Source of the DNA: Halorubrum sp. Hd13
GTDB lineage: Archaea > Halobacteriota > Halobacteria > Halobacteriales > Haloferacaceae
Length of the DNA stretch: 47,629 nt
Assembly: GCF_002252755.1 (NCBI RefSeq)
Contig: NZ_NHOY01000028.1
Location: 1-47,629 of the forward strand
Reading direction: 5' to 3'
Shown here: positions 24,352 to 32,891 of the stretch, piece by piece
Position numbering within the stretch: the stretch's first letter is position 1
Layout of the letters: every line of letters begins with the position of its first letter
Made by a program: the position numbers and the translations under genes
The notes under the pieces: generated by a model
What the model was told of the DNA's origin: nothing
Database searches by the model: none
What the model saw: the letters and a program-made list of their open reading frames with translations, nothing else

Positions 24352-24546
24352 CTACGCGCTCCGAGCGGCGCGTTTCAATATCTGTGGCGTGACAAGGAAG
24401 TCAGCGACGGCAACCCCCAACATCGCTAATCTAAGTATCTGATCTTCGACGACGAGGAACGCGATAGCTGCGATAATAGTGGCCGTCACAGCGGGCATGC
24501 CCCAACGAACGACCGGACTGCGGAATACATTCGCTGATTGCGACAT
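24352..24546 (-). CDS. Small two-span membrane protein (64 aa)
   Basis: MSQSANVFRSPVVRWGMPAV starts at 24546. Two hydrophobic stretches (around VTATIIAAIAFLVV and LRLAMLGVAVADFLVT) are joined by a short polar loop (EDQI), and the C-terminus is positive (KRAARSA), which would stay inside. It reads like small haloarchaeal conserved membrane proteins, but I cannot name a family. No partner is evident. Confidence 0.6.
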   Translation of the reverse strand: MSQSANVFRSPVVRWGMPAVTATIIAAIAFLVVEDQILRLAMLGVAVADFLVTPQILKRAARSA

Positions 24547-24688
24547 ACCAGATCATCAGTATGTGCTGATATATTGATGTCGGCGTGTTTCTGGGTTGGA
24601 ATCACTCCGAACAGATTAGTTGAATTGGCCTGTTTCTGGGACAGACACTCTCCGACGGGCATAACGGGTTACTTACCAATCTACCGTC

Positions 24689-24850
24689 ATGCGACATCGG
24701 GGAGCGGGAATTGTACTTTGGATGATCACCTCGCTCGTTTTGGGTGCGGTGATCCTCTCTCCGACCAGTGGCGTCGTGCTATCCTTCTTAACAACGATCA
24801 TACTGTGGGTGCTCATCGAGTCAGAAGCCGGCAATGATAGGGGACTGTGA
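24689..24850 (+). CDS. Small two-span membrane protein (53 aa)
   Basis: ATG at 24689 to TGA at 24850 encodes MRHRGAGIVLWMITSLVLGA, VILSPTSGVVLSFLTTIILW and a polar tail VLIESEAGNDRGL. Two hydrophobic helices are split by a SPTSG turn, with positive N-terminus and negative C-terminus. It is divergent from the 64-aa membrane protein at 24546 and upstream of the large histidine kinase. Codon use is haloarchaeal. It is short, so some doubt remains. Confidence 0.45.
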   Translation: MRHRGAGIVLWMITSLVLGAVILSPTSGVVLSFLTTIILWVLIESEAGNDRGL

Positions 24851-24948
24851 GGCAACTGGGATCTCGGCAAACACTTCTGTGTAAATCAACGCACCACTCG
24901 AAAATACCATCATTAACAGGTTGATCGAAGTATAATAGTACACTATCC

Positions 24949-26583
24949 GTGGTCAGTTTCACTGTCGAACTGGCGGGTCGCTTGCTGGTCCCCGTACTCG
25001 CCGGGCTTGCCTGTATCATCGCCGGGTCTGTGGCACTCCAACGGCGAGGGCCGGCAGCTAGCGCATATGCCGACTTGGCCGTTCCGTTTGGTGTCATGTC
25101 TCTGCTATTCGGTGCTTCTGGATTCGTCTACGCTGGCGTCCTCGTGTTCGAAACGATTGGCGTCCAGCTGGTCGACTCCGCAGCAGACCGCACTATGGGT
25201 CTGCTATTTCCTGCTATCGTCCTCCCGTGGACGGTATTCGCGCTTCGATACGTGGGCCGGGGAACGCTGGTAACGCGTCGTCGCATTACTGTTGCGGCCG
25301 GACTCAGCTTTGTGATCGTCGGGCTCGAATCTATCGCACTGTATAACCCGCTCAACCTCGCTATGGGGCAGCGGCAACTACTGAGTGTCACCTCGTCTGT
25401 CCTCCTCTTATCGCTTTTAGCGATCGCCTTTGCCGCGATGTGGTTAGTGCTGTCAACGTCGCGCCGTCACGATCGGTTCACCTGGCGAGACGGGCTGCTG
25501 GCCGTTGCGCCAGTCGCTATCCCGTTGCTGGTCTTCCAAACCACTCGCCCGTCTACTCCGTGGCTCAATGACATCTTAGCTAGAACGGGGTTGGGATTGG
25601 TAGCTGTCGTGATCTGGTTCGGTATGTCCCGATATTCCATTCTCTCAGATCGTCCTGGAACCGGCACGCTCGGAGAACGTGCGGTAGTAAACAGAATGGA
25701 TGAGGCGGTATTCGTCGTTGATCGCGACGGGCGTGTTGCTCGCGTCAATCCGGCGGCTGAAGATCACTTTGGCACTATCGGCGCGGGTGTACAGATCAGC
25801 GAGGTGACTGACTTTGGCGTAGAATTACTCACGGAACGCGAGACAATTCGATGTCAAACCACGAACGGACAGCGCCAATTTGATCCTCGCATCACTGAGC
25901 TTCGAAACGACCGCGATGAGCTCCTCGGTCTCACTATCACATTGTTCGACGTGACTGACAGGGAAATCCGACAGCAACGGCTTCAAGTACTCAACCGAGT
26001 CCTTCGACACAATCTCCGCAACCGACTTGATGTTATCAAAGCCCACGCCGAGGAGACGCAGAACACGCCGATCGTCCGAAGTGCTGACCAACTTCACCAA
26101 CTCAGTACCGAGGCTCGCCGGCTCGAGACGCTGATGCAACGCTCCGAACCGGAGCAAACAGAGGCGCCGCTTCAGGAGATAGTCAATGATGTCGTTGCCG
26201 ACGTGACCGACTCCACTGGTGAGGCTGAAACGAGCGTCACCCTTCCTACTGTGACCCTTGATGCCGACCCTAGTCTGTGCCGGTACGCGATTGAACAACT
26301 TGTCGAGAACGCAATTGAACACAGCGACGGAACGCCGCCACGCGTCGAAATCACCGGCTCACGGGACGAGAGCGGCGTACAAGTAGTTATCGCAGACGAC
26401 GGTCCTGGTATCCCACAAACTGAACTCGACGTCATTGAGTCCGGTACCGAGGAGGATCTTGCTCACGGGAGTAGCTTCGGATTGTGGGGCGCGAACTGGG
26501 CAATCCAGACCGTCGGAGGGACGTTGGAGTTCAAACCAAGTCACCTCGGTGGCACGGCTGCTGTCATTGAGTTTCCGAACTGA
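24949..26583 (+). CDS. Membrane histidine kinase with seven-helix sensor and PAS domain
   Basis: A 544-aa protein starting at GTG 24949; TATAATAGTA lies just upstream. Residues about 1-230 contain seven hydrophobic segments in the style of the HisKA_7TM sensor. A PAS domain follows (MDEAVFVVDRDGRVARVNPA), then a dimerisation helix with LNRVLRHNLRNRLDVIKAHA (phospho-acceptor His in RHNLRN), and a HATPase domain with LVENAIEHSDG, DDGPGIP and FGLWGANWAIQTVGGTL. The final G2 box is the haloarchaeal variant. It is anchored in the membrane and likely senses an envelope-related signal. No receiver gene is adjacent. Confidence 0.92.
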   Translation: MVSFTVELAGRLLVPVLAGLACIIAGSVALQRRGPAASAYADLAVPFGVMSLLFGASGFVYAGVLVFETIGVQLVDSAADRTMGLLFPAIVLPWTVFALRYVGRGTLVTRRRITVAAGLSFVIVGLESIALYNPLNLAMGQRQLLSVTSSVLLLSLLAIAFAAMWLVLSTSRRHDRFTWRDGLLAVAPVAIPLLVFQTTRPSTPWLNDILARTGLGLVAVVIWFGMSRYSILSDRPGTGTLGERAVVNRMDEAVFVVDRDGRVARVNPAAEDHFGTIGAGVQISEVTDFGVELLTERETIRCQTTNGQRQFDPRITELRNDRDELLGLTITLFDVTDREIRQQRLQVLNRVLRHNLRNRLDVIKAHAEETQNTPIVRSADQLHQLSTEARRLETLMQRSEPEQTEAPLQEIVNDVVADVTDSTGEAETSVTLPTVTLDADPSLCRYAIEQLVENAIEHSDGTPPRVEITGSRDESGVQVVIADDGPGIPQTELDVIESGTEEDLAHGSSFGLWGANWAIQTVGGTLEFKPSHLGGTAAVIEFPN

Positions 26584-26679
26584 GTGTGGACCCGTCTAAC
26601 CCGCAATCTCGATGTATCTCTCTAGGCTCACTCGGACTGGTAGCGCGTTGTTGTCTGCGCCCTGAAGAGCGTCACCTGC

Positions 26680-26808
26680 TTACAGTCTGCCGAATAGCGG
26701 CGAGATGAAAGCATACGCACAGATACAGAGCGTGAGAACAAACATCGGAAATCCTACTCCGTCTTCACCGGCGATGACGAGTCCCGTCGTGAGAACTGAG
26801 GTCGCCAC
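26680..26808 (-). CDS. Possible small membrane protein after CPBP gene
   Basis: From a GTG at 26808 to TAA at 26680 the frame reads ATSVLTTGLVIAGEDGVGFP, MFVLTLCICAYAFISPLFGR and a final L. Two hydrophobic stretches flank GEDGVGFP. The same frame is open further upstream (LRSHPRSLRTALIAV), so the start is unclear. It lies 87 bases beyond the end of the CPBP gene at 26896 on the same strand. The hydrophobic pattern and PLFGRL ending look natural, but no initiation signal is visible. Confidence 0.3.
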   Translation of the reverse strand: MATSVLTTGLVIAGEDGVGFPMFVLTLCICAYAFISPLFGRL

Positions 26809-26895
26809 AGCGATGAGTGCCGTGCGAAGTGAACGGGGGTGCGATCGAAGTGCGGCTTCGCATCCGTCATGCGATCTGTCACCTCGACCCCGATA

Positions 26896-27819
26896 TCAAC
26901 GTTCCCCGACTGGCCGGAGTGACGCTTCTGGAACTTCACCCCGCGTGACTCGAACCCACAACATAATCGCCACGATGAGTACGGCCGTCGGGAGCAGTAA
27001 GACGACGATGAGATCGGCACCGAGATCGAACGGTCGGGTGAGTCGGAACGCCGCCGGATACCCGCTCTCCGGTTGCCCGAATACGACCGACGTCCAGAGA
27101 TTGGTCGAGAAGTGGATGCCGACCGGAAGCGCGAGACTGTCGGTGAGCACGTACGCGAGACCGAAATACAGCCCTCCGACCACCGCCTGTACCACAGCAA
27201 CCGACGCGGAGAGTCCCGCCGCGCCAGCGTTCAAATGAATCGCTCCGAACACGAGAGCCGATACGACGACCGCGCTCCCCGTGGCAGCCGGCCTCGAGAC
27301 CTGGCGAGACGTAAGCCCGACAACGAGCTCACGGATCAGTACGCCTCGAAAGATGAAGTCCTCCCACAACCCGACAATAACGAACGCAGCGGCCGTCGCT
27401 CCGATCGCGAGTCCGACGGTCACAGGGTCGCTGAAAACCCCCATTGACCACGAACTAACGATCCTCCCGCTCCCGGTAGCGAGAATCGCGGCCGTCGAAA
27501 CAGCCTGAAACAGCGCGCCGATTACGGCACCGCCGGCGAAATCATTGAGCCACTGCCGACCCAGAGAGAGCCCGTACGCGGCGGGGGTAGTTTCGAACGC
27601 GTAGGATATGACGAGTACCACCGCTGCTACCCCACAAAGCATTGGAAGTTGATTCGGAAGGTTAGTCAACACGTCCGGAGTTGAGAGTTGAGCGAGTACC
27701 AGCCCTACAGCGGCAAATGTCGCGACGAACATCACCGCTGCTACGACCACTCGCACCACCGCCCCGCTGACCGATACCTCGGACCCGATACGACTGACTG
27801 GTCGCAAGCGTGTGCTCAT
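26896..27819 (-). CDS. CPBP family intramembrane protease
   Basis: A 307-aa protein with about eight membrane segments (MSTRLRPVSRIGSEVSVSGA). The first motif reads LWEDFIFRG (Glu153, Asp154, Arg158), an EDxxxR form of the usual EExxxR. The second is VFGAIHLNAG (His about 191) and the third is VGIHFSTNLW (His about 235, Asn about 239). The Glu-to-Asp change is conservative and seen in some members, so activity is still plausible. The winged-helix gene at 28190-27846 lies 26 bases upstream on the same strand, so the two are probably an operon, with the regulator controlling its own protease. Confidence 0.85.
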   Translation of the reverse strand: MSTRLRPVSRIGSEVSVSGAVVRVVVAAVMFVATFAAVGLVLAQLSTPDVLTNLPNQLPMLCGVAAVVLVISYAFETTPAAYGLSLGRQWLNDFAGGAVIGALFQAVSTAAILATGSGRIVSSWSMGVFSDPVTVGLAIGATAAAFVIVGLWEDFIFRGVLIRELVVGLTSRQVSRPAATGSAVVVSALVFGAIHLNAGAAGLSASVAVVQAVVGGLYFGLAYVLTDSLALPVGIHFSTNLWTSVVFGQPESGYPAAFRLTRPFDLGADLIVVLLLPTAVLIVAIMLWVRVTRGEVPEASLRPVGER

Positions 27820-27845
27820 CTGTTCGGCGTAAATCGCTTTTCGAC

Positions 27846-28190
27846 TTAGCAGCTCAGACTGATCGTCGCGTCGATGTCACCACCATCGAGCGACACGGAG
27901 AGATGTTGCGCGGAGGCGCTGAACTGCTCTCGGTGGTGGCCGTCAGGTGCGACGTAACACTCGCTCGTGACCAGTCCGGCGTCCTGAAGCTCATTGAGAC
28001 GCCGGTAAGCCGTCGGCCGCGAGACATCGGCCGCCTGCGCGACGGCGCGTCCGCCGCGAGGCTGCTCGGAGACTGCCTCGAACACTCGCCGGGTGTACTC
28101 GTCGCCGAAGAGGTCGAGCAGCTCTTCGGTCGATAGCTCGTCTGTCGGTTCCTCAGTCCGGTCGCCGCGCGACTTGTGTCGCACTGCCAT
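27846..28190 (-). CDS. Winged-helix transcriptional regulator
   Basis: A 114-aa protein (MAVRHKSRGDRTEEPTDELS). Residues about 25-75 form an ArsR/DUF7344-like winged helix: LLDLFGDEYTRRVFEAVSEQ, GGRAVAQAADVSRPTAYRRL and NELQDAGLVTSECYVAPDGH. A beta-rich tail with SVSLDGGDIDATISLSC follows. It binds DNA as a small dimeric repressor or activator by family analogy. It precedes the CPBP gene by 26 bases and lies downstream of the BAT-like regulator at 28338, which has the same orientation. Confidence 0.82.
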   Translation of the reverse strand: MAVRHKSRGDRTEEPTDELSTEELLDLFGDEYTRRVFEAVSEQPRGGRAVAQAADVSRPTAYRRLNELQDAGLVTSECYVAPDGHHREQFSASAQHLSVSLDGGDIDATISLSC

Positions 28191-28337
28191 GTGGCTACGA
28201 TGTAACGGAACACGCTTGGTGGAATATGCTCAGTATTCAGAGTCTCCGCAGCGAGGATATCTAACTATCCAGACTCCCCTTCGTGTGAGAGCAAGCGGCC
28301 GCATGTCGATTGGCCGCGACCCGGCGAATCCCGACCG

Positions 28338-29882
28338 CTATCCGCTACTGTCGTCGTGTTCGTCGTAGAACGCGTCCAGCAGCTTTCGCTGGCTCGCCCG
28401 AAGGTGGTGGAGCAGCGTCGATCCGGTGATTCCGAGCGATGTCGCAACCTCCTCGGCCGTACTTCCACGCGGGGAGGTGAAGTAGTCCGCGAGATAGGCC
28501 GTCCGCAAGACGGTCGCCTGTCGGTCAGTAAGCCGGTCGTTCAGATCGTTTCGAAATTCCCGCGTGGTCGTCGGCGAGCGGGTTTTGTCCTGTCGTGCGA
28601 GAACGGGTGCCGGTCCGTCATCGTCGAGCACGTTTGCCACCCGACGCACGTTCGTGTCGGGAGACAGTTCGACGATCAGCTGACTGTCATCGCCGTTAAA
28701 CACCGCCGTCTGTATCGTCGCACCACGGTTGATTGCCGCAACGAGCGGAACTTCCTCACCCAGCGTCACCTGGATCCGGCCGCGCTCAGCGTCCGATTGA
28801 CGAATCACACGACCATCCTGCGCACTCGGTAGCGCTTCGGCGGTCTCAACGACGGTGTCCGGATCGGAACCCGATACTGATAGGAAACACGTGAGACCAG
28901 TCTCACTCGGCATTACGGTCCCCTCAAGCGTGAGTTCCGCCTCGCAGGTGTCGCTCACACGTACCAGCGGGGAGTTCTCTGTGAGCCCGAACGTAACCTC
29001 CGTGAGGGTGTCGGAAAACAATAGCTTCCGATTCTGTGTCGCGTTGATCGCGTACCCTGCTAGTTCACCGAGTGTCTCAAAGCTGGCCTGTACGTGATCG
29101 CTGAATGCGGTTTCGGTTCCCGCATAGACACCGACAACGCCGTACACGCTGGAGCCGTACACTAACGGGAGCGCGAACACCGACTGGACTCCGTCCGCGA
29201 ATCCAGCGGCACGAACCGCGTCCGGGACTGATGGATTCTCGCTTAACGATTGTACCAGTTTGGGGCGCTGCTGTTCGACCGCTCGCCGTTCCGGGGTAGC
29301 CTGTCCACTTTTCACTGCCTCGCGGACCGCCGGGAACAGTTCTCCCTGCTCACCCGCAACGCCGCTCATAACGAGTTCGTCGCCGTCGACGGCGTACTCA
29401 CCGGTCCATACGAACCGGTACTGGTCCGATGTCCCCAGTTGGTCCCGGATAGTCTCCATGATCGCGCCCTGAGACGTAGCTCCGACCAACCCCTCAAGCA
29501 CGTCGGCGATCAGAGTATCGACCATTTCGGCCCGCTCGGACTCCGAACGAAGCCGTTCGATCGTTTGCTTGTTGGTGCGTTTTTCAGTGATGTCGGTAAC
29601 GTAGACAGTTGCCGCATCGTCGTCAGGAACAACTGACACTGACAGCCAGCGGTCGACTTCTGGATAGTACTCTTCGAATGCTACATCAGATATCGATGTC
29701 CCTTCGAACGCCTTTGTGAGCGACCCTTCGACCGACTGGGGAAACACCCCAGCAATTGGCTCACCGTCAGGTGTGTCAGTTGTAAGGATATCGGCCGCCC
29801 GATCATTCCACGCGCACACCACCCCATCTCGGACGGTGATAACTCCCATCGGTGCTTCTGCGAGACGATGTTCCAACTCCAT
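28338..29882 (-). CDS. BAT-like regulator: PAS, GAF, BAT and HTH-10 domains
   Basis: A 514-aa soluble sensor-regulator. Domains in order: PAS at about 1-105 (MGVITVRDGVVCAWNDRAAD, VTDITEKR), a coiled linker, GAF at about 120-280 (VLEGLVGATSQGAIMETIRD, SVFALPLVYGSSVYGVVGVY), a BAT-type domain at about 285-430 and a C-terminal HTH-10 (LNDRLTDRQATVLRTAYLAD, YFTSPRGSTAEEVATSLGIT, STLLHHLRASQRKLLDAF). This is the architecture of bacterio-opsin-activator family proteins, which respond to redox or light-related signals. No opsin gene is in the window. It could control the winged-helix/CPBP pair downstream. Confidence 0.92.
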   Translation of the reverse strand: MELEHRLAEAPMGVITVRDGVVCAWNDRAADILTTDTPDGEPIAGVFPQSVEGSLTKAFEGTSISDVAFEEYYPEVDRWLSVSVVPDDDAATVYVTDITEKRTNKQTIERLRSESERAEMVDTLIADVLEGLVGATSQGAIMETIRDQLGTSDQYRFVWTGEYAVDGDELVMSGVAGEQGELFPAVREAVKSGQATPERRAVEQQRPKLVQSLSENPSVPDAVRAAGFADGVQSVFALPLVYGSSVYGVVGVYAGTETAFSDHVQASFETLGELAGYAINATQNRKLLFSDTLTEVTFGLTENSPLVRVSDTCEAELTLEGTVMPSETGLTCFLSVSGSDPDTVVETAEALPSAQDGRVIRQSDAERGRIQVTLGEEVPLVAAINRGATIQTAVFNGDDSQLIVELSPDTNVRRVANVLDDDGPAPVLARQDKTRSPTTTREFRNDLNDRLTDRQATVLRTAYLADYFTSPRGSTAEEVATSLGITGSTLLHHLRASQRKLLDAFYDEHDDSSG

Positions 29883-30060
29883 TCACGTAGGGACCTCCTC
29901 GTTCTATCTGTGTTTTCCCGTCGGCTAGTTATACGTGTTGTCCGGTTAAACCGCAGTTTACAACTTAGATACTGGTCACTGACACCGGTGTTGTTCTGTC
30001 GTTGTTTCAGAGTCAGCAACCCAAGAAGTGGATTATATGTATAGTTGTAGAATACAGGGT

Positions 30061-30480
30061 ATGCCCTCGAACACCCAAGGCCGCCGAATTTCTCAAACCT
30101 GGCGCGTTGTGATTCTCGGAACAATAGCTGCACTACCCGCAACTGCTGTAATAAATTGGCTTCCGAACTCTGAAGCGACTGCTGGTGGCGGGGCAATAAT
30201 AGTTGGGCCAATGGTCGCGGGCGCCATCGCAGCTAAGCGCTCGGTAGGGCCGAGTGCTGCTGGGCTCCGTGCTGGCTTTCTAGGTGGTGTGGTTGCGGTA
30301 TCTGGATTTATCCTTACAGAAGCCACGGCTGTAGCGTGGTCACTCAACACGATCGTGTTCTTCCTTATCGCCGTCGTGATGATTCTGTGTCTCTCGCCGG
30401 TGTTCGGCCTTATTTTTGGTCGGATTGGTGGCTGGGCAGCAAACACTGTCGGTGGTTTCGGAGTCGACCAAGCATCGTGA
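30061..30480 (+). CDS. DUF5518-like small membrane protein
   Basis: A 139-aa protein. The ATG at 30061 (MPSNTQGRRISQTWRVVILG) is chosen because the extra upstream codons (MDYMYSCRIQG) lack a hydrophobic or conserved look. About four membrane segments: VVILGTIAALPATAVI, GGGAIIVGPMVAGAIAAKR, AGFLGGVVAVSGFILT and TIVFFLIAVVMILCLSPVF. The GGxIVGPMVAGAIAA glycine pattern is the hallmark of DUF5518-type haloarchaeal proteins. Function unknown. It is the last ordinary gene before the mobile-element region. Confidence 0.62.
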   Translation: MPSNTQGRRISQTWRVVILGTIAALPATAVINWLPNSEATAGGGAIIVGPMVAGAIAAKRSVGPSAAGLRAGFLGGVVAVSGFILTEATAVAWSLNTIVFFLIAVVMILCLSPVFGLIFGRIGGWAANTVGGFGVDQAS

Positions 30481-30703
30481 TCAAGTGATAATGAGTTGTT
30501 CGCTTGCTTTGCTCCCGGCTTGTTAATTAAAAAGGATGACTTCGCCCCCAACTCCAGCTAAATAGGGGTGAACATGAGCCAATAGCCTGCGTGCGCCGTG
30601 ATTGGCACAGTCGCATTTTTTGTCCGCTCGTAGGCACCAGCCGCAAGGATAGCTAAAATACTCGTGAGGAGTATTGACACAATCCCACCCGAAAAGAACA
30701 GAT

Positions 30704-31587
30704 GGCCCTGTTGAAATCCTCTGAAACTGACAAGTATCGCGTGCCGAATAGAGAGGATACAGTCAGCCGGGGGCTACGATATTTCACCATCTAGATCCCG
30801 AACTAACCGACAGAACGTGTCTGTGAATGCGACATAGAACGCTTATATTGGGAGTATCCGAACCTCGACTTACCAGTTCAGTCTCCTACTGAAGTCTCAG
30901 TCTGACCCAAACACTGCCCGAGTCAGTGCACCACCGTAAGCAAGCCGTGAACCGGCCCACAGTGCACCGAGCGTGACGCCTATCGCCAAGAGGTATGGAA
31001 TTGGCTCTGGGAGCCGGCTGCTTGCTATGCGGGCGAGCCGGTCCGCTAGAGCGAAACCACCGAACCAAACTATCAAAAAAGCGATGTGCTGGTGAAGAGA
31101 CTTCTGTCGGCGTGCGTGGCGGTAACCGACGACGAGAAAGCCTACGAGCAGCAGGACGGCTAGGATTACGAAGGTGAGAGAGCGGAGTTGTCCATCGAGC
31201 GCAAACGCCGAAGGGATGCCGATAACCACTGCGAGAACGAAGATCGTCTGGGCAATAAGTCCGATATCTATCTCAGTATTGGAGGGCTGTTCGGTCACAA
31301 ATTGCGGTCAAGAACGATGAAAACATAAAATTTCGCCACACGAGATGAGTCCGTTCATCCAAATTGGCTACATTCTACGACACCGACTAGTCCGTCTCTC
31401 GTGACGCCCACCGTTGTCAAAGGTACTCCGCTGAATATACATGCTGTACGACTACGCCGAATCAAAAAATTTGTCACTTTATAAGCATTTCAACAGAGCC
31501 AAATATTTCGTCTAATCTGGTGTATGAGTCCCCTGTATTGACCACGACCGGATCAATATATCACTTACTGAGGATTTCAACAGAGTC
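30704..31587. mobile_element. Non-autonomous element E1 with 8-bp target duplication
   Basis: Ends read GGCCCTGTTGAAATCC (30704) and GGATTTCAACAGAGTC (to 31587), which are inverted copies of the family terminal repeat GGCTCTGTTGAAATCC. They are flanked by GAACAGAT at 30696-30703 and 31588-31595. The target is a CPBP gene. Instead of a transposase it contains one membrane-protein gene (31298-30897). A second end (ATTTCAACAGAGCC, to 31500) lies inside, so the element may itself be nested. The right 55 bases share the conserved sub-terminal sequence with GGTCAATACAG seen in the other copies. Confidence 0.8.
30897..31298 (-). CDS. Passenger membrane protein of element E1 (133 aa)
   Basis: MTEQPSNTEIDIGLIAQTIF begins at 31298. 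Four hydrophobic segments: IGLIAQTIFVLAVVIGIPSA, SLTFVILAVLLLVGFLVVGY, HIAFLIVWFGGFALADRLA and YLLAIGVTLGALWAGSRLA. Loops are short and positive on the inner side (RHARRQKSLHQH). No enzyme motif and no transposase similarity are seen. The gene lies wholly inside the target-duplicated element, so it travels with it. Family unknown. Confidence 0.65.
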   Translation of the reverse strand: MTEQPSNTEIDIGLIAQTIFVLAVVIGIPSAFALDGQLRSLTFVILAVLLLVGFLVVGYRHARRQKSLHQHIAFLIVWFGGFALADRLARIASSRLPEPIPYLLAIGVTLGALWAGSRLAYGGALTRAVFGSD

Positions 31588-31939
31588 GAACAGATGTATT
31601 CCACGGAAAAGGAGACCGCCGATAAGCACCCGACAGGGCGATCCGATCGCCGGTTCCAGCGCATCGTGGACTACCCCTCTGTATAGGATCTCTTCCATGG
31701 GTGTCATAGCTGCGAACATGATCACCAATCCCGGGACAATGATCTCCGGGTGGTCGAAGAATACCCGCCACGTCGCAGTGCCACCGTGCGTGGTGTAGCT
31801 CAACCCGAGCATTGGCAATACCGGGGTCACCGCTCGCACCGCCATCTCGTACCCGATCGGTATGAAGCCAATCCACGCAATCCCTTCAACTGAGGGCATC
31901 TGAATCCGGTCCAGCGGATTATAGTCGTCACGCCATCAA

Positions 31940-32600
31940 ATGTAAACACAGAAGAATCCCGAGCGGTGGGACTTTCAGGTTTACGGAAATCAAGGAGAAA
32001 GCCCCGTGCTTTAGCGCGGGAATGAATCCGACAAACCCTACACAACCGACATCATCAACTAGCCCGGCATCGAACATAGTAGCAAGCCAATCGCGTAAAG
32101 TATCAATCGGAAGACTCGGGGTCGCTTCCCGCCGACACGGACGGTTCCACGCCCACCACTTCGGTTCACAACGAGGTGGGGAGTGCGTGGTTGAGACTCG
32201 TTCGCCGTCCTCACAGAACCCGTAACCCCGCTGGGACGGGCAGTAATGCTCGTGTACGGGAGGGGGTGACGGCTTAACCAAAACACGCCCCGTTCGCGGT
32301 TGCACTTCGCCACGAAGCTGTGTGGCGGAGTACGGTCGATGGCACGACCCGTGTCACGCTCCTCGAAACGAGGGGCGTGAGTCCTCGCGTTCGCACAGTC
32401 CGTTTGGGACTGGGCGCAGGGAACGCCACAAGCAGGGCGACTCGCAACGAGTCAGCGTCACCACGCGCTCACCGCCCTGACGTGGAGCGCACGAACCCGG
32501 TACTCCCTTCGTGGGAGGAAGTTGCCCTCGGGGGCTTGGGAACGGCCCGATGCCCCACGAGGGAATCCTCGCCCTTCAGGGCGGGGAGGATGTCAAAGTC
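31940..32600. mobile_element. Composite of IS200/IS605-type TnpB 3' ends (region C)
   Basis: On the minus strand 31950-32050 gives TGTCGGATTCATTCCCGCGC, TAAAGC, a GGGGCTTTCTCC stretch and AACCTGAAAGTCCCACCGCT followed by CGGGATTC. That is the 3' RNA-specifying end of haloarchaeal IS1341-type elements; the minus frame ends NLKVPPLGILLCLHLMA. On the plus strand 32450-32600 ends GCCCTTCAGGGCGGGGAGGA then TGTCAA, the opposite type of right end, coding an ...ESSPFRAGRMSK tail. So two TnpB tails lie back to back with no intact nuclease. The left border abuts the truncated CPBP gene at about 31935. Confidence 0.5.
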
Positions 32601-32891
32601 CGCTTATCCTGCTTCTCACCGGGTCAGATATATACTATCAAATTCTACGTTTCCGCACTTGAAACACCCTATTAGCCATTATTAACCCGATTATCGTATA
32701 GAAACACATGATACTGGAACATTATCAGCCACCGTCTCTTCGCAGAACCGTTTGTTACTTGATAATCGGTGTAGGTTGCTGTGGTTCTAATCAAATTAAC
32801 TACTCTGCCGCTGTCACCCGAAGATCACATGCTCTCAGTGTAGACAGGCAGTCACTAACGGAGGTACAGTGCTGAGGATCGGCTACCATTC
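32601..32891. other. AT-rich intergenic region
   Basis: About 290 bases between relic C and the next gene. It has stretches such as GATATATACTATC and ATTATTAACCCGATTATC that could hold promoter elements. One open frame of about 55 codons from 32708 (MILEHYQPPSLRRTVCYLII) exists but has little protein-like character, and I do not call it. Confidence 0.3.

Larger units (their letters stand above)
30558..31899 (-). pseudogene. CPBP protease gene split by an 884-bp element
   Basis: The N-terminal part is 31899-31588 and includes ...AAMTPMEEILYRGVVHDALE and GGLLFRGIHLF; the C-terminal part is 30703-30558 (FSGGIVSILLTSILAILAAG, TVPITAHAGYWLMFTPI). Deleting 30704-31587 and one copy of the GAACAGAT repeat joins them in frame (GGA ATA CAT CTG TTC TTT TCG GGT). 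The joined protein has the CPBP motifs EExxxR, FxxxH (LFRGIH) and HAGYW. The start is also shortened, because an in-frame stop and an IS605-type end lie just upstream of 31899. The gene is dead twice over. Confidence 0.82.

Noticed and set aside
32708-32875. 55-aa plus-strand ORF
   Set aside because: Cys/Arg-rich, no start context or homology; not called.
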